A stretch of DNA of 7,661 bases, taken from contig CAYHRT010000198.1 in NCBI GenBank assembly GCA_964359085.1, positions 1 through 7,661 of the forward strand, in the 5' to 3' direction. The notes under the pieces are model-generated. The model did not search any database. It had not been told where the DNA came from and saw only the letters and a list, made by a program, of their open reading frames with translations. The stretch comes from GWA2-49-15 sp964359085. Lineage in GTDB: Bacteria; Bdellovibrionota; Bacteriovoracia; Bacteriovoracales; Bacteriovoracaceae. A program made the position numbers and the translations under genes. Positions 6,102-7,661 of the stretch are shown piece after piece. Position 1 is the first letter of the stretch. Every line of letters begins with the position of its first letter.

Positions 6102-6947
6102 TTACATCGGTACAAAAAAACGCTCCATTAGATCATGTAAATTCAAATCTGCCAAAATTCTTTTAACTTTTTCCCCGGCCTTTTGACCGGGCCTTTGGTG
6201 AAGTCGGGCCAAGATCAGTTCATTTTTCATGGAATGCTCATGTCCCGTCAGTTCTGTCACGGTGACCTGATAACCAAAGGCCTCTAACTGGAGGCATCTG
6301 AGGACATTGGTAACATGGCTGCCAAATTCCCGGGTATGGAGTGGATGTCTCCATAGTTCTGTGAGGGGGCAGGTGTGTAGAGATTGTTCCTTATGCAGTT
6401 TAAGTGTGGCGGCAACTTCTGCTTGGCAGCAAGGAATGAGCACAACATATTTTGCTTTTTTTGAGAGAGCGAACTTGATGGCATCATCCGTGGCGGTATC
6501 ACAAGCGTGGAGGGCGGTAACCATGTCAACTTCTGGCGGTAGCAAGTTCGAAGCAATGGATTCCTCAACGCTGAGATGATAAAATTTCATGCGCGTGAAA
6601 TTTAATTTTTGCGCCAGTTCCTCCGACTTGGTCACCAGTTCTTTTCTGGTTTCAATGCCCATGATCTGACCAAAATCTTTTTGCTTTAAAAAGAGATCGT
6701 ACAGAATAAAACCAAGATAGGATTTGCCGGCACCATGATCAACAATGAGGTAATTTTTATTCTCATCAACCGCCTTTTGATACATCTCCTGCAGCATGGG
6801 CCGGATGAAATTGTACAAGTGATATACTTGTTTTAACTTCCGCCGGGAATCCTGATTCATCTTGCCATCGCGTGTGAGAATATGCAGCTCTTTTAACAGA
6901 TCAAGTGACTGATCAGGATTAATTTCTGGAAAGGACGGTTGTGTCAT
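6102..6947 (-). CDS. SAM-dependent methyltransferase, Methyltransf_32 type
   Basis: A 281-residue Rossmann-fold methyltransferase whose substrate is unknown. Residues 34-58 form a helix of the K-x-K-Q-V-Y-x-x-Y-x-F-I type that precedes the fold in this family. Motif I is I-V-D-H-G-A-G-K-S-Y-L-G (68-79), the acidic end of strand 2 is G-I-E-T (97-100, Glu99), and then come A-L-H-A-C-D-T-A-T-D (145-154) and L-I-P-C-C-Q (170-175). The combination of G-x-G-K, L-H-A-C-D and I-P-C-C is what I associate with the GSTCD/METTL25-like group, placed in Pfam Methyltransf_32. Some members are thought to act on RNA or protein, so either is possible here. The C-terminal T-G-H-E-H-S-M-K-N-E-L-I (234-245) is the other well-conserved block. 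The ATG at 6947 is three bases after the protease stop and has no Shine-Dalgarno site. No signal peptide, so cytosolic. Confidence 0.82.
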   Translation of the reverse strand: MTQPSFPEINPDQSLDLLKELHILTRDGKMNQDSRRKLKQVYHLYNFIRPMLQEMYQKAVDENKNYLIVDHGAGKSYLGFILYDLFLKQKDFGQIMGIETRKELVTKSEELAQKLNFTRMKFYHLSVEESIASNLLPPEVDMVTALHACDTATDDAIKFALSKKAKYVVLIPCCQAEVAATLKLHKEQSLHTCPLTELWRHPLHTREFGSHVTNVLRCLQLEAFGYQVTVTELTGHEHSMKNELILARLHQRPGQKAGEKVKRILADLNLHDLMERFFVPM

Positions 6948-6950
6948 AAT

Positions 6951-7661
6951 TTAGTTTTTAAAAGTAACTTTTTGGTGAGGTGTTTCGGCCGTATGGATTT
7001 TTCCGCCCGAGGGAATTGAACCACGAAAGAAAATTTCATATTCCCCATCTGGTAAGGAGTTAGTGCGAAAACCAAGTTTCATCGCCGGTAAAACCATGTC
7101 ATAGAGTTTTCTTGCCATAATTCTCTGTGAACTATCCACCACGAGAAATTCCAGAGTTTGCATGGACACTGGAGAAGACACGGTTGTGACATCAAATTCC
7201 ACTCGACCTTTTAAGGGTTGTTCCATGGAAAATCCAGAAGGTTTAAAACTTAGCGTCATGCTTGGAATGCTATTGATCACCACAAAAGATTTAATCATGG
7301 ATTTTACCAAGGGTTCGCTTTCAGAAAGGGCATAAATCTCATACTTTCCTTCTACCATATCAGTGGTATCAAAAGAGGCAAGGCACTCTGTCTGCTCAGA
7401 TTTTTGGCAGGGCAGTGAGGCCATGAATTGACTACCCGGTTTACGGATGTTGATTTGGAAATTGTCTTCCTTTCCAAATTGTGCTTTCACTTCCATTGTT
7501 CCGGAAACATATTCATTGTTGTTGGGAGTTACCACGGCAACATAGTTTGTTTGCGCTGGTAATTCAAAGCCGATGTTGGAGGAAGCAATGCCGGATTTAT
7601 CATCCCACGAAACTCTGACGTAGCCGCTCTCACCCCAATCAGCGCCCCAAGAATTTCTCAC
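6951..7661 (-). CDS. C-terminal part of a papain-family (C1A) cysteine protease with Ig-like tail
   Basis: The gene runs off the right edge; the GTG at 7661 is an internal codon, so 236 residues of the C-terminus are visible. It opens with V-R-N-S-W-G-A-D-W-G-E-S-G-Y-V, the hallmark of papain-like proteases, where the Asn of N-S-W-G is the third catalytic residue; the Cys and His lie outside the window. The usual C-G-I that closes the papain fold is S-G-I here, so one disulphide found in many members is missing. After the fold come about 200 residues of strand-rich sequence with no catalytic motifs. Two sections ending in similar G-K-Y-E-I-Y-A and G-E-Y-E-I-F-F strands suggest two Ig-like modules. 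Such a tail suggests an exported or surface enzyme, but the signal peptide is not visible. It heads, or lies early in, the operon with the methyltransferase. Confidence 0.82.
   Translation of the reverse strand: MRNSWGADWGESGYVRVSWDDKSGIASSNIGFELPAQTNYVAVVTPNNNEYVSGTMEVKAQFGKEDNFQINIRKPGSQFMASLPCQKSEQTECLASFDTTDMVEGKYEIYALSESEPLVKSMIKSFVVINSIPSMTLSFKPSGFSMEQPLKGRVEFDVTTVSSPVSMQTLEFLVVDSSQRIMARKLYDMVLPAMKLGFRTNSLPDGEYEIFFRGSIPSGGKIHTAETPHQKVTFKN

Noticed and set aside
7659..7661. GTG at the right edge as the start of the protease gene
   Set aside because: The following residues are the middle of the papain fold (R-N-S-W-G), so the codon is internal and the gene continues outside the window.

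Overview
The window comes from a bacterial chromosome, probably a Gram-negative one, with moderate GC (mid-40s per cent by eye). It carries eight protein genes plus one short reading frame that I propose as a gene. The lineage cannot be fixed from sequence alone. The gene style (a papain-like protease with Ig-like tail, a paired TldE/TldD, compact operons, many ATG genes with weak Shine-Dalgarno sites) would fit Bdellovibrionota or another former deltaproteobacterial group, but this is a low-confidence guess.

Layout. (1) Bases 1-133 hold a T-rich tract, one copy of a 15-bp repeat, and the promoter/operator of a toxin-antitoxin pair. (2) Bases 134-692 (+) are a MazE/MazF-type module with overlapping genes. 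It is AT-richer than its neighbours and bracketed by the 15-bp near-repeat (33-47 and 692-706), which suggests a mobile or recently acquired insert. (3) Bases 704-3689 (-) are tldE followed by tldD, the two subunits of the TldD/TldE metalloprotease. The genes are one base apart and tldD ends convergently against mazF. (4) Bases 3774-3941 (+) are a proposed 51-55 residue exported peptide gene, divergent from tldE. (5) Bases 3965-7661 (-) are a tightly packed four-gene run read right to left: the 3' end of a papain-family (C1A) cysteine protease, a SAM-dependent methyltransferase of the Methyltransf_32/GSTCD-METTL25 type, exodeoxyribonuclease III (xth), and an AzgA-type purine permease. Gaps are 3, 3 and 10 bases.

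How the genes may work together. MazE and MazF are an antitoxin and an mRNA-cleaving toxin, probably autoregulated through paired GTTATAAC sites over the -10 box. TldE/TldD digest unfolded peptides; in E. coli they mature microcin B17 and have been linked to turnover of the CcdA antitoxin. Their placement beside both a TA module and a small secreted-peptide gene is therefore worth a look, though no functional link is shown by the sequence. The right-hand operon combines secreted proteolysis, methylation, DNA base-excision repair and purine uptake, with no single obvious pathway. No tRNA, rRNA, CRISPR array, insertion sequence or transposase gene was seen. No intergenic stretch exceeds 300 bases.
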